Positions 1-8,928 of a DNA stretch of 64,000 nucleotides are shown here, in pieces. Origin of the DNA: G963701675 sp963701675 (GTDB taxonomy: Bacteria; Planctomycetota; Planctomycetia; Gemmatales; Gemmataceae); assembly GCA_963701675.1 (NCBI GenBank), contig OY969623.1:1178001-1242000 (forward strand), given 5' to 3'. The notes under the pieces were generated by a model. The model searched no databases. It saw only the letters and a program-made list of their open reading frames with translations, and was not told where the DNA came from. Numbering within the stretch: position 1 is the first letter of the stretch; every line of letters begins with the position of its first letter. The position numbers were made by a program, and so were the translations under genes.

Positions 1-1424
1 AAAGGTCAAGGACTTGCTCGGTGTGCCCTTCATCCCACGCACGTTGTGCGAGATTCATGTCAGCGACGTACAAATGCTGCCGGGATTCAAGTTCCTGGGC
101 TTCCGCGAAACGACGTTCCCGGTCGGCATCTTCCTTCGCCAACGAGGTATCCTGTAAAGCGTTTTGAAGCTCCGTATTCAGCGCGGCGGAGATCAGTCCC
201 ATACAGAATGCCCATCGTCACAAGTGACGAAACGCCCAAACAACTGACGCCGATAAGGGCGGCAGCAGTCGGCCGGCGTTTCACCCACTTGTTCGCGCGG
301 TTCCAAATCGTTGGAGGCCGTGCCAGAATCGGCTCGCCGCGAAACCAGCGTTCCAAATCATCGCCCAACTCAGCGGCGGATGCATACCGCTTCGCAGGCT
401 CCTTCTCCAGGCACTTAAGCACCACCGTCTCCAAATCGCGGTCGATGCCGGCCGTGATCGTCGATGGCCGTGGCGGTTCGGTTTCGCGGACTTGGCGCAG
501 GATTGTCAACGGGTCGTCACCGGTGAACGGCGTTCGGCCGGTGAGACGTTCGTAGAGGATGACGCCGAGGCTGTAGACATCGGCGGCGATGGTGAGGTCC
601 TTACGGCTGGCGGCTTGTTCGGGGGCCATGTATTTTGGCGTGCCGATGACCTGGCCGGATTCGGTGAGGGATCTCTCCGCGTCGAGTCTTTTTGCCAGCC
701 CAAAGTCGGTTATGGATGGGACGAACGATGAACGATGAACGATAAACGATGAACCACGAAGTCTTTTTTCATCGTTCATCGTTCCGCGTTCATCGTTTTG
801 AAGGAGGATGTTGCTCGGTTTCAGGTCGCGGTGCAGGATGCCGCGTTGGTGGGCGTAGTGGACGGCGCGGGCGATGGTGATCAGGCACTGCGTTTCGCTT
901 CGTGCATCGGCACGTGGGGTTTGGTTCAGCGGGCGGCCTTCGATGAAGCGCATCGTGTAATACTGATGGCCGTCGTGTTCGCCGACTTCGTGGATGGGAA
1001 CGATGTTGGGATGGTCGAGATTGGCGGCGGATTCGGCTTCGGCACGGAAGCGGGCCACGTCGCGCGGCGTAGCGAACGTGCCTTTGAGGATCATTTTCAG
1101 GGCGACGATGCGGTTGAGTGATGTTTGCCGGGCCTTGTACACGATGCCCATGCCGCCGCGGGCGATTTCTTCCAGGAGTTCATAGTCGCCGAAGTAGCGG
1201 ATGCGGTCGGGCGGGGCAGGGCAGGGGGTCCCGTCTGTGGTCGGGTCGAGTCGCAGCGGGGCAGCAAGTTGGTCGACGTGGTCGAGTTGAGCGAAGAAGG
1301 TGCGGAGGTCCTCGGCCAGGGCAGGGTAGCGGTCGAGAAGTTCCTGGCGGTGCGGAACTTCGCCGCGTTCGACGGCTTGGAGGTATTCGGCGATGACGGC
1401 GTCGAGGGGATTTTCGGTGTCCAC
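1..1424 (-). CDS. Pkn-type Ser/Thr protein kinase, WD40-type tail, partial and frameshifted
   Basis: This is a membrane-anchored Hanks-type kinase cut by the left window edge. From the N-terminus one sees a short planctomycete pre-kinase segment, a glycine loop (RGGMGIVYKAR), VALKM with the ATP lysine, HRDLKPSN, DFG, an APE-type segment (YMAPEQAA) and one membrane helix near residue 400. The open frame stops at 87, but a coiled-coil continuation (ALNTELQNALQDTSLAKED, then YVADMNLAQRAWDEG) is open from about 200 to base 1 in another frame. That continuation is the usual linker into a WD40 propeller, so a one-base indel probably lies in the CCC/GCG run near 181-200. I chose GTG at 1424 over TTG at 1430 because GGGGAG (minus strand) then sits 7 bases upstream. 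The kinase domain carries an odd insertion, listed separately. The ECF sigma gene at 1518-2099 lies upstream in the same direction. Confidence 0.85.
717..801 (-). repeat. Palindromic repeat inserted inside a kinase coding region
   Basis: Tandem copies of AACGATGA-type units (722-752) face complementary TTCATCGTTCATCG units (769-797), forming a long imperfect hairpin. The element stays in frame and adds about 25-30 residues between the HRDLKPSN catalytic loop and the DFG motif of the kinase, a position that normally has only about 10 residues. It looks like a mobile palindromic repeat tolerated inside an ORF. Confidence 0.7.
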
Positions 1425-1436
1425 GTCCAATCTCCC

Positions 1437-1503
1437 CTTTGTGTCCTTGGTGTCTTTGTGGTGAAAAAGAAAAACTCACCACAAAGGCACAAAGGACACA
1501 AAG
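1437..1503. repeat. Long inverted repeat between kinase and ECF sigma gene
   Basis: Arms at 1437-1464 and 1476-1503 match at 26 of 28 positions, with an 11-base A-rich loop. The arm sequence (ACCACAAAGGCACAAAGGAC type) resembles short palindromic repeats scattered through many bacterial genomes, from memory and not searched. It could also terminate transcription of the sigma gene before the kinase. Confidence 0.7.
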
Positions 1504-1517
1504 AAAAATACAAGGAT

Positions 1518-2099
1518 TCAGGCCATGCGGCGGCGTAGTTCCTCTAGGCCGCGGCGTAGGAGCGACGCCACCGCCGGGACGGTGCATTCCATGTGATCCG
1601 CCGTGCGTTGAAGCGTCCAGCCGCGGCAGTATTTGGCCACCACGACCTCACGCATGCGGTCCGGCAGTTGACTTAACGCATCGACCAGGCGAAACAGTTC
1701 CTCGTTCCGTTGTGCCACCTTGCTGGGCGATGATTGATCCGTCGCTAGCCAACCTGCCAAACCCGATGCCGAGCGGTCGAGGTCGGCTTCGATGGATCGT
1801 TCGAGTCCGATGTCGCGTTTGTCGCGCTCGTAATGCTTCACGGAATCGGCAAGTGTGCTGGCGAGGATCTTGCGCAACCATGCCGTCAGTACCTCGGGTT
1901 GTGAGTTCCGTAAATCGGCGAACGCGGAGTAAGCTCGCAGAAACGTCTGTTGCACGACGTCCGACGCGTCGAGCTTGCCGCGCAGCCGGCGGTCGAGGTG
2001 CAACTCGGCCAGCACCATGAGGTAGCGGCGGTAGGGCTCCAGAGCCTCGGCAGCGTCGCGCGACATTTCAGCAATGATCCTATTAGTAAAAGACGACAT
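1518..2099 (-). CDS. ECF-type RNA polymerase sigma factor (planctomycete type)
   Basis: A sigma-70 family extracytoplasmic-function factor of about 193 residues. Region 2 is seen in LDASDVVQQTFLRAY and the following helix. Region 4 is seen in LPDRMREVVVAKYCRGWT followed by a helix-turn-helix ending LLRRGLEELRRRM. The ATG at 2099 has GGAG 7 bases upstream on the minus strand, so the longer GTG start at 2111 is not needed. It lies just upstream of the WD40 kinase in the same direction, with an inverted repeat between them. In planctomycetes such sigma/kinase pairs are common, and phosphorylation-controlled sigma activity is a reasonable inference. No anti-sigma gene is adjacent. Confidence 0.88.
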   Translation of the reverse strand: MSSFTNRIIAEMSRDAAEALEPYRRYLMVLAELHLDRRLRGKLDASDVVQQTFLRAYSAFADLRNSQPEVLTAWLRKILASTLADSVKHYERDKRDIGLERSIEADLDRSASGLAGWLATDQSSPSKVAQRNEELFRLVDALSQLPDRMREVVVAKYCRGWTLQRTADHMECTVPAVASLLRRGLEELRRRMA

Positions 2100-2247
2100 T
2101 TCTGGCTCCACACACCACCGTGCGGCAATTCATCGCAGTTTTTCGTGAGCTATATTCGCGATAGAGGGACGGGGACGGTTGATGAGGCGATTGCCATCCC
2201 CGTGCGCCTTGCGCTCGCCGAAATACGCACGTCAACGGGGATGGGCC

Positions 2248-2859
2248 ATGCCCGACATTGCCGCTCTAGCTACAGAAGACGCCGCACAGGGCGACGGAGC
2301 ACTGTTGGAACAGTGCCGTACCGGATCGGAAGATGCCGCGACGGAGCTTTACGGCCGCTACTTCAAACGGCTTCGGGCGTTGGCCGAGCTACGATGCGGC
2401 GCTAGCCTGGCACACCGGCTCGATGCAGAGGACATTGTCCAATCGGTGTTTCGCACGTTCTTCCGCGGGGTCAAGCAGGGTTTTTACGATGTGCCTGCGG
2501 GCGAGGACCTGTGGAAGTTGCTTCTCGTTATCGCCCTCAACAAGATTCGGGCGAAAGGCGCCCATCACCACGCCGCCAAACGAGACTCTCGCGTTACCCA
2601 GACGATCGAAACGAATGACCCGGCGGTCGAGCAGAGCCTCATGCGTGACGAGTTCTCGCCGGTGTTCATGAACATGGTGCTCAAAGAGGCGCTAGGCCAG
2701 TTGGATGATCGCCAGCGCGAGATGGTAGAGCTTCGTATTCAGGGACACGAGGTCTCGGAAATTGCCGAGAAGACCGGCCGATCCAAAAGGACCGTGGAGC
2801 GAAACCTCCAGGAAATTCGCAACCGGCTTCGAGACCTACTCTTGAGCGAGGAAGCGTGA
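2248..2859 (+). CDS. ECF-type RNA polymerase sigma factor
   Basis: A second ECF sigma factor, divergent from the first, about 203 residues. Region 2 is visible as HRLDAEDIVQSVFRTFFRGV. Region 4 follows from LGQLDDRQREMVELRIQG into a clear helix-turn-helix (VSEIAEKTGRSKRTVERNL). ATG at 2248 is preceded by GGGGA with 6 bases spacing, so the 23 residues upstream of it are probably not translated. The stop is 1 base from the next gene, which resembles a kinase N-terminus, suggesting co-transcription with it and with the HD-GYP gene. About 150 bases separate it from the divergent sigma gene, and that gap should hold both promoters. Confidence 0.9.
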   Translation: MPDIAALATEDAAQGDGALLEQCRTGSEDAATELYGRYFKRLRALAELRCGASLAHRLDAEDIVQSVFRTFFRGVKQGFYDVPAGEDLWKLLLVIALNKIRAKGAHHHAAKRDSRVTQTIETNDPAVEQSLMRDEFSPVFMNMVLKEALGQLDDRQREMVELRIQGHEVSEIAEKTGRSKRTVERNLQEIRNRLRDLLLSEEA

Positions 2860-2860
2860 G

Positions 2861-3256
2861 ATGTGGGAGAGCACCGGCTTCAGCCTGCCGCGGGAGTGGG
2901 AAGATCGCATCGAGGCGTTCGAAAACGCACACGGCCGGACCGGGCTGGCGGATTTCGCGGGGCACTTGCCCGATGAACGCGATCCGATGCATCTGCCCGT
3001 GCTTTCCGAACTCGTGCGCATCGACATGGAGTATTGCTGGCGACGCGGACATGCGAAACGAATCGAAGAGTATCAGCCGATCTTTCCGAAACTGTTTGAC
3101 AACTCCGACGCGCTGCGGGCCGTCGCTTACGAGGAATATCGCTTGAGACGGCAGGCTGGGGAAGAGCCGACTCCGGCCGAGTACGAAGAACGCATTGGAA
3201 TACCGATCGGCTTTTGGCCAAGGCCTCAGACACGGCGACCCAACTCTTCCGAGTGA
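2861..3256 (+). CDS. Orphan kinase-N-terminal-type protein
   Basis: A 131-residue protein with no catalytic domain. It resembles the regulatory N-terminus common in planctomycete Ser/Thr kinases: a helical stretch (LPVLSELVRIDMEYCWRRG), then a core with LRAVAYEEYRLRRQAGEEP followed by PAEYEER. In full-length relatives this is followed by a linker and a kinase domain. Here it ends after PRPQTRRPNSSE and the next gene encodes an HD-GYP protein. It begins 1 base after the ECF sigma stop and ends 4 bases before the HD-GYP start. It could be a real stand-alone adaptor or the remnant of a kinase whose catalytic part was lost. I saw no kinase motifs in any frame between it and the next gene. Confidence 0.7.
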   Translation: MWESTGFSLPREWEDRIEAFENAHGRTGLADFAGHLPDERDPMHLPVLSELVRIDMEYCWRRGHAKRIEEYQPIFPKLFDNSDALRAVAYEEYRLRRQAGEEPTPAEYEERIGIPIGFWPRPQTRRPNSSE

Positions 3257-3260
3257 CGTG

Positions 3261-4487
3261 ATGGCGAAGCGTTCCAGCAGGTTGACCGTCGTTGCGGCGC
3301 CCTCGGGTGACCGCTCGCCGCGAGAACTACTTGAACCGCTAAATGCCCTCGATGACTTTGTTCAGGAGCTTCAACGAAGCGGCCATTCTGAACGCCAACT
3401 CCAGTTACTGCTGAAGACATTAAACGAAGCACTGTGCGCGGATGCGGTGTTTCTCTTGTCGCTTGCGGACTCCACGATCTTTGAAACCGCCGGCCGATCC
3501 ACGCTCGCTCCACAATGGTGCCGGGAATTGTTGGAACAACTGCTCGCGAACGAATCCGTCGACCGAAGCCAATTCGTTCGGGTCCCTGACTTTCGGAGCG
3601 GGACGCCGGATTCGCCCTCGCCTACGAGCACGGCACTCTTGCAAATCAGCAAATCGCGGAAAACGTGGGTCGTAGCGCTAACGTTCAAGCCGGACCATGA
3701 GTTTCAGCCGACCGACATCAAGGTGATGATGCTGGCCCGGCGTTTGTTGATGGCCCACTCGCGGCAATTACAGGCGGCCGAGAAGTTAAAGGAGACGATG
3801 TTCGGGCTGATCCACTGCCTGACCTCCGCGATCGACGCCAAGGATCCATATACCTGCGGCCACAGCGAACGAGTCGCGCGGATCGCCACGCGCCTGGGTC
3901 AGGCGATGAACATGCCGGAAGCCATACTCAGCGATTTGTACCTTGCCGGCCTGTTGCACGATGTCGGCAAAATCGGCGTGGAAGACCAGATCCTTCGAAA
4001 GCCGGGCCAGTTGACCGAAGACGAAACTCGGCAGATCCAACTGCATCCGGTCATTGGTGATCGGATCATCGCCTCGGTTCGGCCTTTGGCACATTTGCGA
4101 CCGGGTGTGCGAAATCACCATGAACGATACGACGGCCAAGGTTATCCGGACCAACTCGCCGGCCTGGAGATTCCGCTGCTGGCGCGCATCCTGGCGGTGG
4201 CCGATTCGTGTGACGCCATGATGTCGGCCCGGCCGTACCGAACGGCACTGCCTCCCGCCCGCATCGAGGTGATTTTCTCAGAATGCGCCGGGACGCAATG
4301 GGACCCACAGGTGGTCGAAGCGTTCATGTCCTGCCGCCAGGATCTATACGGAATCGGGCAGCGAGGAATCGGCGACTCGCTCTATCTCGCCGTCGGACAC
4401 GCCGTCGACGGCGCTCAGGCGGTCAATCGGTCCATTGCCGGGAACCTCTTCGCACGCGTCGATCGGAAGGCGCCAGCGCTGCGATGA
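3261..4487 (+). CDS. GAF-like + HD-GYP cyclic-di-GMP phosphodiesterase
   Basis: About 408 residues. The N-terminal 170 residues look like a degenerate GAF sensor. The C-terminal half is a complete HD-GYP domain: CGHSERVARIA near 200, LLHDVGKIG near 232, and HHERYDGQGYP near 287. These residues bind the metal pair that hydrolyses cyclic-di-GMP in characterised members. ATG at 3261 was chosen because the domain is complete from there and it follows the upstream stop by 4 bases; the ribosome site is weak. There is no receiver domain or membrane helix, so it is likely cytosolic. It sits in an apparent operon with an ECF sigma factor and the orphan kinase-N-terminal protein, and upstream of two PilZ-like proteins, which would fit local c-di-GMP signalling. 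Confidence 0.9.
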   Translation: MAKRSSRLTVVAAPSGDRSPRELLEPLNALDDFVQELQRSGHSERQLQLLLKTLNEALCADAVFLLSLADSTIFETAGRSTLAPQWCRELLEQLLANESVDRSQFVRVPDFRSGTPDSPSPTSTALLQISKSRKTWVVALTFKPDHEFQPTDIKVMMLARRLLMAHSRQLQAAEKLKETMFGLIHCLTSAIDAKDPYTCGHSERVARIATRLGQAMNMPEAILSDLYLAGLLHDVGKIGVEDQILRKPGQLTEDETRQIQLHPVIGDRIIASVRPLAHLRPGVRNHHERYDGQGYPDQLAGLEIPLLARILAVADSCDAMMSARPYRTALPPARIEVIFSECAGTQWDPQVVEAFMSCRQDLYGIGQRGIGDSLYLAVGHAVDGAQAVNRSIAGNLFARVDRKAPALR

Positions 4488-4672
4488 GGCAGGAATAATG
4501 GCCGCTTCATGGCGGATCGAACGCTCCATTCGGACTTTTACCTATAAGTGATGCACGCCGAAGCCCGTGGAAAAAGGGCGGAAGCCGATGGGAAAGGTAT
4601 CAGCCGGAGGTCCGATGGGTTTGGTTAGTGCCCGCGAAAAGTACAACGAGCGAGCAAGGTGGAGTCGTGACG

Positions 4673-5230
4673 ATGACCTTTTTGATGCTGCTGGGAAACA
4701 TCGAGATTTCCCTTGGTCCTGCAGAGGAAGGGAATTCGCCCGGGACGTTCGTCCTTGGATTGTTCATCGTGGCGATCGTATTCGTCGTGATCGGACATTA
4801 CGCGACGCACGGAACGCTGACCAAGCGGTTGGCGGACCCAGAAGGGGCGCTTGCAGGGCTAAAGAAATTTGGTCGCGGCACAGCCAGAACCCGAACCTAC
4901 CGCGATCCCGGCACGGGCAAGGACGGAACGGAGCGTCGAATTCACGTTCGGCGCGGCGGAGAACCGGTTCCCGTGTGGATTTCCGAGTCACCCGATGGCG
5001 CGGCACAAAAGGATGCGCTGGTGCTGGATCGTTCGCGTGGCGGCTTACTGCTGCGGTTGGACGAACCTTTGCCGGCGGGCGCCGTGCGATACGTGCGTGC
5101 CCATAACGCGCCGGAAGACTTGGAATGGATTCAACTCGAAGTTCGCAGCAGTCGTCAACGCGACGGTTGGCTGACGGGGTGCAAGTTTTCGACGGAACTG
5201 CCTTGGGGAGTCATCCTTATGTTCGGCTAG
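4673..5230 (+). CDS. Membrane-anchored PilZ-like domain protein (copy 1)
   Basis: About 185 residues. One membrane helix near residues 25-45 (FVLGLFIVAIVFVVIGHYA) is followed by a basic linker and a C-terminal beta domain with DRSRGGLLLRLDEPLPAGA, then a closing WGVILMFG. This DxSxGG motif matches the second half of the PilZ c-di-GMP-binding signature. The RxxxR half is less certain (TERRIHVRRGG). ATG at 4673 has GGTGGAG about 8 bases upstream. The protein is clearly related to the one at 8929-9477, and the two bracket the TadE/TadG genes. Sensing of c-di-GMP to control a Tad pilus is an inference from position and fold. Confidence 0.7.
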   Translation: MTFLMLLGNIEISLGPAEEGNSPGTFVLGLFIVAIVFVVIGHYATHGTLTKRLADPEGALAGLKKFGRGTARTRTYRDPGTGKDGTERRIHVRRGGEPVPVWISESPDGAAQKDALVLDRSRGGLLLRLDEPLPAGAVRYVRAHNAPEDLEWIQLEVRSSRQRDGWLTGCKFSTELPWGVILMFG

Positions 5231-5356
5231 ACCAAACACAAGACGTGTATTTGCATTCATCAGGATAACGACATATGTTTTTGCAACCGGCGCGCGGGCC
5301 CCGCCAGAAGTGCCCGCACATGGGCCGGAAACCGGAACCTACCCAACTTCCAGCGC

Positions 5357-5361
5357 AGGAG
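5357..5361 (+). promoter_or_regulatory. Ribosome binding site deciding the TadE start
   Basis: AGGAG lies 6 bases before tandem ATG codons at 5368 and 5371. This is the only strong site in the area, and it supports a start in a frame different from the rest of the TadE ORF, so a frameshift must follow. Confidence 0.6.
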
Positions 5362-5367
5362 CGTTTT

Positions 5368-5870
5368 ATGATGCTTTCCGACAAACGGCCGGCGCACGGC
5401 GCGGTGCAGCCGCCGTCGAATTTGCCGTCGTATTTCCGGTTTTGCTCACCCTGATGCTCGGAATCTGGGAAGTGGCCCGCATGGTGCAAGTACAACTCGT
5501 CATGTTCAGCGCTGCCCGCGAAGGCGGTCGCCAGGCCGCGTCCGGCAAACTCACCGGGGCTGAGGTGCAAAAAGTCGTACTGGATCACCTGAACAACGAA
5601 GGCATTCAAGTAACGAATGGCACGGGGGCGCCGCTGAGCGGTGTCGCCGTCACGGTGACCAACAAGACCACCGGCACGCTTGATCCGTCTGTTGCCAATA
5701 AACTCGATTACATCGCGGTGAACGTCAGTTTGCCGTACAGCCTGGTGCGGTGGACGACGTTGTCTCGGTTTGCGGCGCCGAGCACCCAGTTGACCTCCAC
5801 TGCGAGTTGGTATTCGATGCGAGACAGCCCGCTGGCGGTTTCGTCGACGATTCCGTCCAAGCCGCAATAG
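5368..5870 (+). CDS. TadE-like pseudopilin, probably frameshifted near its start
   Basis: A TadE-type protein with the class signature RRGAAAVEFAVVFPVLLTLM, where the conserved Glu follows the alanines, then one membrane helix and an exported C-terminal domain. The signature frame has no good start: only a GTG at 5310 without a ribosome site. In the next frame, tandem ATGs with an ideal AGGAG give MMLSDKRPAH, which joins naturally to RRGAAAVEF if one base is missing near 5396-5403. I therefore annotate from 5368 and place a one-base frameshift there. It lies 13 bases before a second TadE-like gene. TadE/F proteins are minor pseudopilins of Tad (Flp) pili; the assembly ATPase and secretin are not in this window. 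Confidence 0.8.
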
Positions 5871-5883
5871 GAGATCGCGTTCC

Positions 5884-6381
5884 ATGACCATCCAACATAG
5901 AAACCACAAACAACGTCACGGCGCCTATGTCGTCGAATTCGCTGTCGTGGCCACTGTCTTTTTCTTGTTCCTTTTCGGAATCTTGGAGTATTCCCGTTTC
6001 GTGATGACGCTGGAAGTGCTGCAAAACGCGGCTCGTGAGGGCGCGCGTTATGCCGTCGTTCACACCCATGACAAGACTACGGCGGATGTACAAAACGAAG
6101 TCGACAGCAGGCTTGGCGGGATGGGCGTCCAACTGAAAAGCTACAACAAAACGAGCTCCATTGAAGTCTACATGGCCGATCAGACCACGGGAAAACCGGT
6201 GGATATCAATGGAAACCTGGTCGGAACTTGGACCCAGGCCCCGTTTACGGACGCGAAGTTTGGACAACCGATTGCGGTCCAAATTCGTGGAACCTATACA
6301 CCCGTTCTGCCCACTTTTTTGCTCATGAACAGCTCGATAACCATCCAGGCCCGATACCTGATGCAAAGCGAGGCAAACTAA
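5884..6381 (+). CDS. TadE-like pseudopilin
   Basis: A 165-residue intact TadE-family protein. The N-terminus has a short basic leader, then HGAYVVEFAVVATVFFLFLFG, with the conserved Glu at the start of the hydrophobic helix as in prepilin-like substrates. AAREGARYAVVH, a motif repeated across TadE proteins, follows at about residues 48-60. The exported part is beta-rich with no recognised catalytic motif. GGAG lies about 10 bases before the ATG. Together with the preceding TadE gene and the following TadG gene it forms a three-gene block reading in one direction. Confidence 0.88.
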   Translation: MTIQHRNHKQRHGAYVVEFAVVATVFFLFLFGILEYSRFVMTLEVLQNAAREGARYAVVHTHDKTTADVQNEVDSRLGGMGVQLKSYNKTSSIEVYMADQTTGKPVDINGNLVGTWTQAPFTDAKFGQPIAVQIRGTYTPVLPTFLLMNSSITIQARYLMQSEAN

Positions 6382-6436
6382 GGCGCCCTGCATCACCAAC
6401 GAAACACACACTTAGAGAAAGAAGTTAGAGGCAACC

Positions 6437-8880
6437 ATGAGACAGCGACAAGTAACGCGGAATGCTGCGATGATCCCCCTACTGGCATTGGCGTTGATTG
6501 CCTTGTTAGGTTTCGTCGCGTTGGCGATCGACATTGGCACGATTGCGTTGGCACGGAATCGATGCCAAAACGTTGCGGATTTGGCTGCGATGGCCGGCGC
6601 TGGTGAGCTGAATGGAGACTCGGTTAACAACAACAATTCCTCGACTGCGAAGACCACGGCAACCACCGCCGCGACGAAGAACTCCATCCTCACCAAACCG
6701 GTGACGAGCGGCGACGTGACCGTCACGGTCGGGTCGTTCAGTTACGATTACAGCGCAAAGAAGTTCAATATTAGTCCGACCACCAAGCCGACGAATGAGA
6801 ATTGGACATTGGTGCAAGCCACGGTGGGACTCACCAATCAGTCGACATACTTCGCTAACTTCCTCAACGTGCCGGCATTCAACACGCAGGCGACGGCTGC
6901 CGCGGCTCACCGACCAAGAGACGTGGTGGTTATCGCCGATCTCTCCGGCTCGATGCGCTTTGACAGCAACCTCGGCATGGATCACTCCGGCAACCGCACC
7001 ACGTCCATGAATCCGGAAACGGTCTACCCGGAGTTTGGCCATTACAACGGCAACAGCTCGTGGATGCTGGCTACCGGCACTTATACCGGCAGCGGCGGCG
7101 AAGTCGCGGGCTTGGCCAACATCACTACCTCGACCACGTCGGGCCCGGCTCTCATTGAAGATTTCTATAAGGACACCACGCGATACGGGACCACACAAAA
7201 GGCGTTCACCCCAGCGCCGGATTCGTATGCCACCACTCCCGATGGCACTCAATACCTACCGAAAAAAAACCAGAGTGTTCCGAACTACGCCGTCACTGTT
7301 TCCGATATCACCGGCGGAACATCCTATGACGCCACATGGGAAACCCTCGGCTACGGCCTCACCTTCAAGGGTCACACCACAGGGCCCCGGTACTGGGGCA
7401 AAACGTTTTTCGTTTGGCCGCCTGATCCGCGTTACGTTAGCGGCTCTCGCTACGACTGGCGAAAGCGGTACTTTACTTACCCGGGAAGTTCGACCGTAAT
7501 GGACGACAATACTCGGCTGTGGGACAGCAGCGGAAAATGGAAGGCGCCGAGCAGTTCGACTTATGCCATCAACTATAACCGAATCCTAACCTGGTTGACA
7601 ACCATCGGTCCGAATCCGTTCCCGACCCGGCTTCAAGCCGGCGGCATCATCTACTACGATGCGATTCCCACGAGCATCACCCTGGGAAGCGGCGGAAGCC
7701 CGCCCAGCAGCCAGAACGAGCGGTTCTGGAAAGAATACATCGACTACGTTCTAGGCGTCCGTGACAACTACGACGGCAGCTATTCAGCGGTTGTCGATCA
7801 AACCGGCTATGGTGACGATAAGCAATGGGGCACCATTCAGATCAAGAGCAAACCGAGCGGCCTCTACATGGATTACAAGGATAATCCGCGACGCCCCGTT
7901 ACCCACATGTGGTTCGGCCCCATGACGATGGTCGACTTCATTGGAAACTACAACCAGGGTCGATTCTGGTGGCCGGGCACTATCCACGAGGCCCCGACTT
8001 TCCAACTCAAGCTCGGCATTCAGGCTGCCCTGAACGATATTCAGGTCAACCATCCCAATGACAACGTCGGGTTGGTTTACTTCAACACACCCGACTATAG
8101 CAGCGGGAAGCAAGGGAATCACAATACAGCGCAGGTCGCGCTCGGGCGGGACTACACGCGGCTCATCAACAGCCTCTGGTTCGCTCCACAAAGCATCGAC
8201 GATGCGAACCGCGACATCCGGCCGTACGATAGTGACGGCGCCATCCATGATGTCCCGCGTGGAAAGGGCGGTACCTGTTATGCCATGCCCTTGTACCTGG
8301 CGTACAACCAGTTCAGCAGCAATCGAACCAACCAGCTTTACAACTGGGACACCGCCAAGCCGGGAATCAACGGCGGCAACGGACGTGTCGGTGCTCAGAA
8401 GCTGATCATTTTTGAAACGGACGGTATGGTAAACACCGAGGCTGTTGCCAGCTGGACTGATGCGGGCAAGTGCACTTCCTACTACAACGTGCGGATTGGC
8501 AGTTCAAACGAGTTTCCTTCCAACAGCGGTGGCGGTACAGCGGCATCCCAAGCCGAAGATGCGGCGAATCGAGTTGCGCCCTGGAAACGGACTCCAAACG
8601 CGGCTACTCAACGACGCGAAAACCGGTTTTGATCCACACAATTGCCTACGGAACGTTGTTCGAGCCGTGGAACACGAGTTCGGACAAGCAGGGCGCCCTC
8701 GATCGCTTGCAGATGCTGCAGTACATCGGCGGCAAAGCAGGCGGTGAGCAACCGGATGCGGATACACCGCTTGCGTCCTACAAACGGATTGTCGGTCCGT
8801 TCAATACCCGCATCAACAACATGCAGAAGGCGTTTAGCGCCATCATGCAAGACGGTGTCCAGGTGTCGCTCGTGCAGTAG
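6437..8880 (+). CDS. TadG-like von Willebrand A protein, frameshifted
   Basis: A large TadG-type protein of about 814 residues. A pilus-assembly Tad N-terminus (NAAMIPLLALALIALLGFVALAIDIG) gives one membrane helix and is followed by a vWA domain with the MIDAS start DLSGSM near residue 168. The vWA fold is interrupted by a 350-residue insertion before the later metal-site elements. The first frame stops at 8632. The natural C-terminus (CALETDSKRGYS ... HTIAYGTLFEP ... LQMLQYIGGKAGG) lies in another frame and ends at 8880, so one base is probably missing near 8573. Expected location is the cell envelope with the vWA domain outside. The start ATG follows an AAGAAGTTAGAGG purine-rich stretch. 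Confidence 0.85.
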
Positions 8881-8928
8881 TTCGACGACAAAAGAAGTCC
8901 ACAGTTATAAAAGCGAGGTCTTTAGTTA

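Noticed and set aside
87..555. Plus-strand ORFs opposite the first kinase
   Set aside because: They are shadows of the kinase and its continuation on the minus strand, which carries clear domain motifs.
4488..4672. Cyclic-di-GMP riboswitch before the PilZ-like gene
   Set aside because: Two CCGATGGG repeats are present, but the conserved GEMM motif pieces are not.
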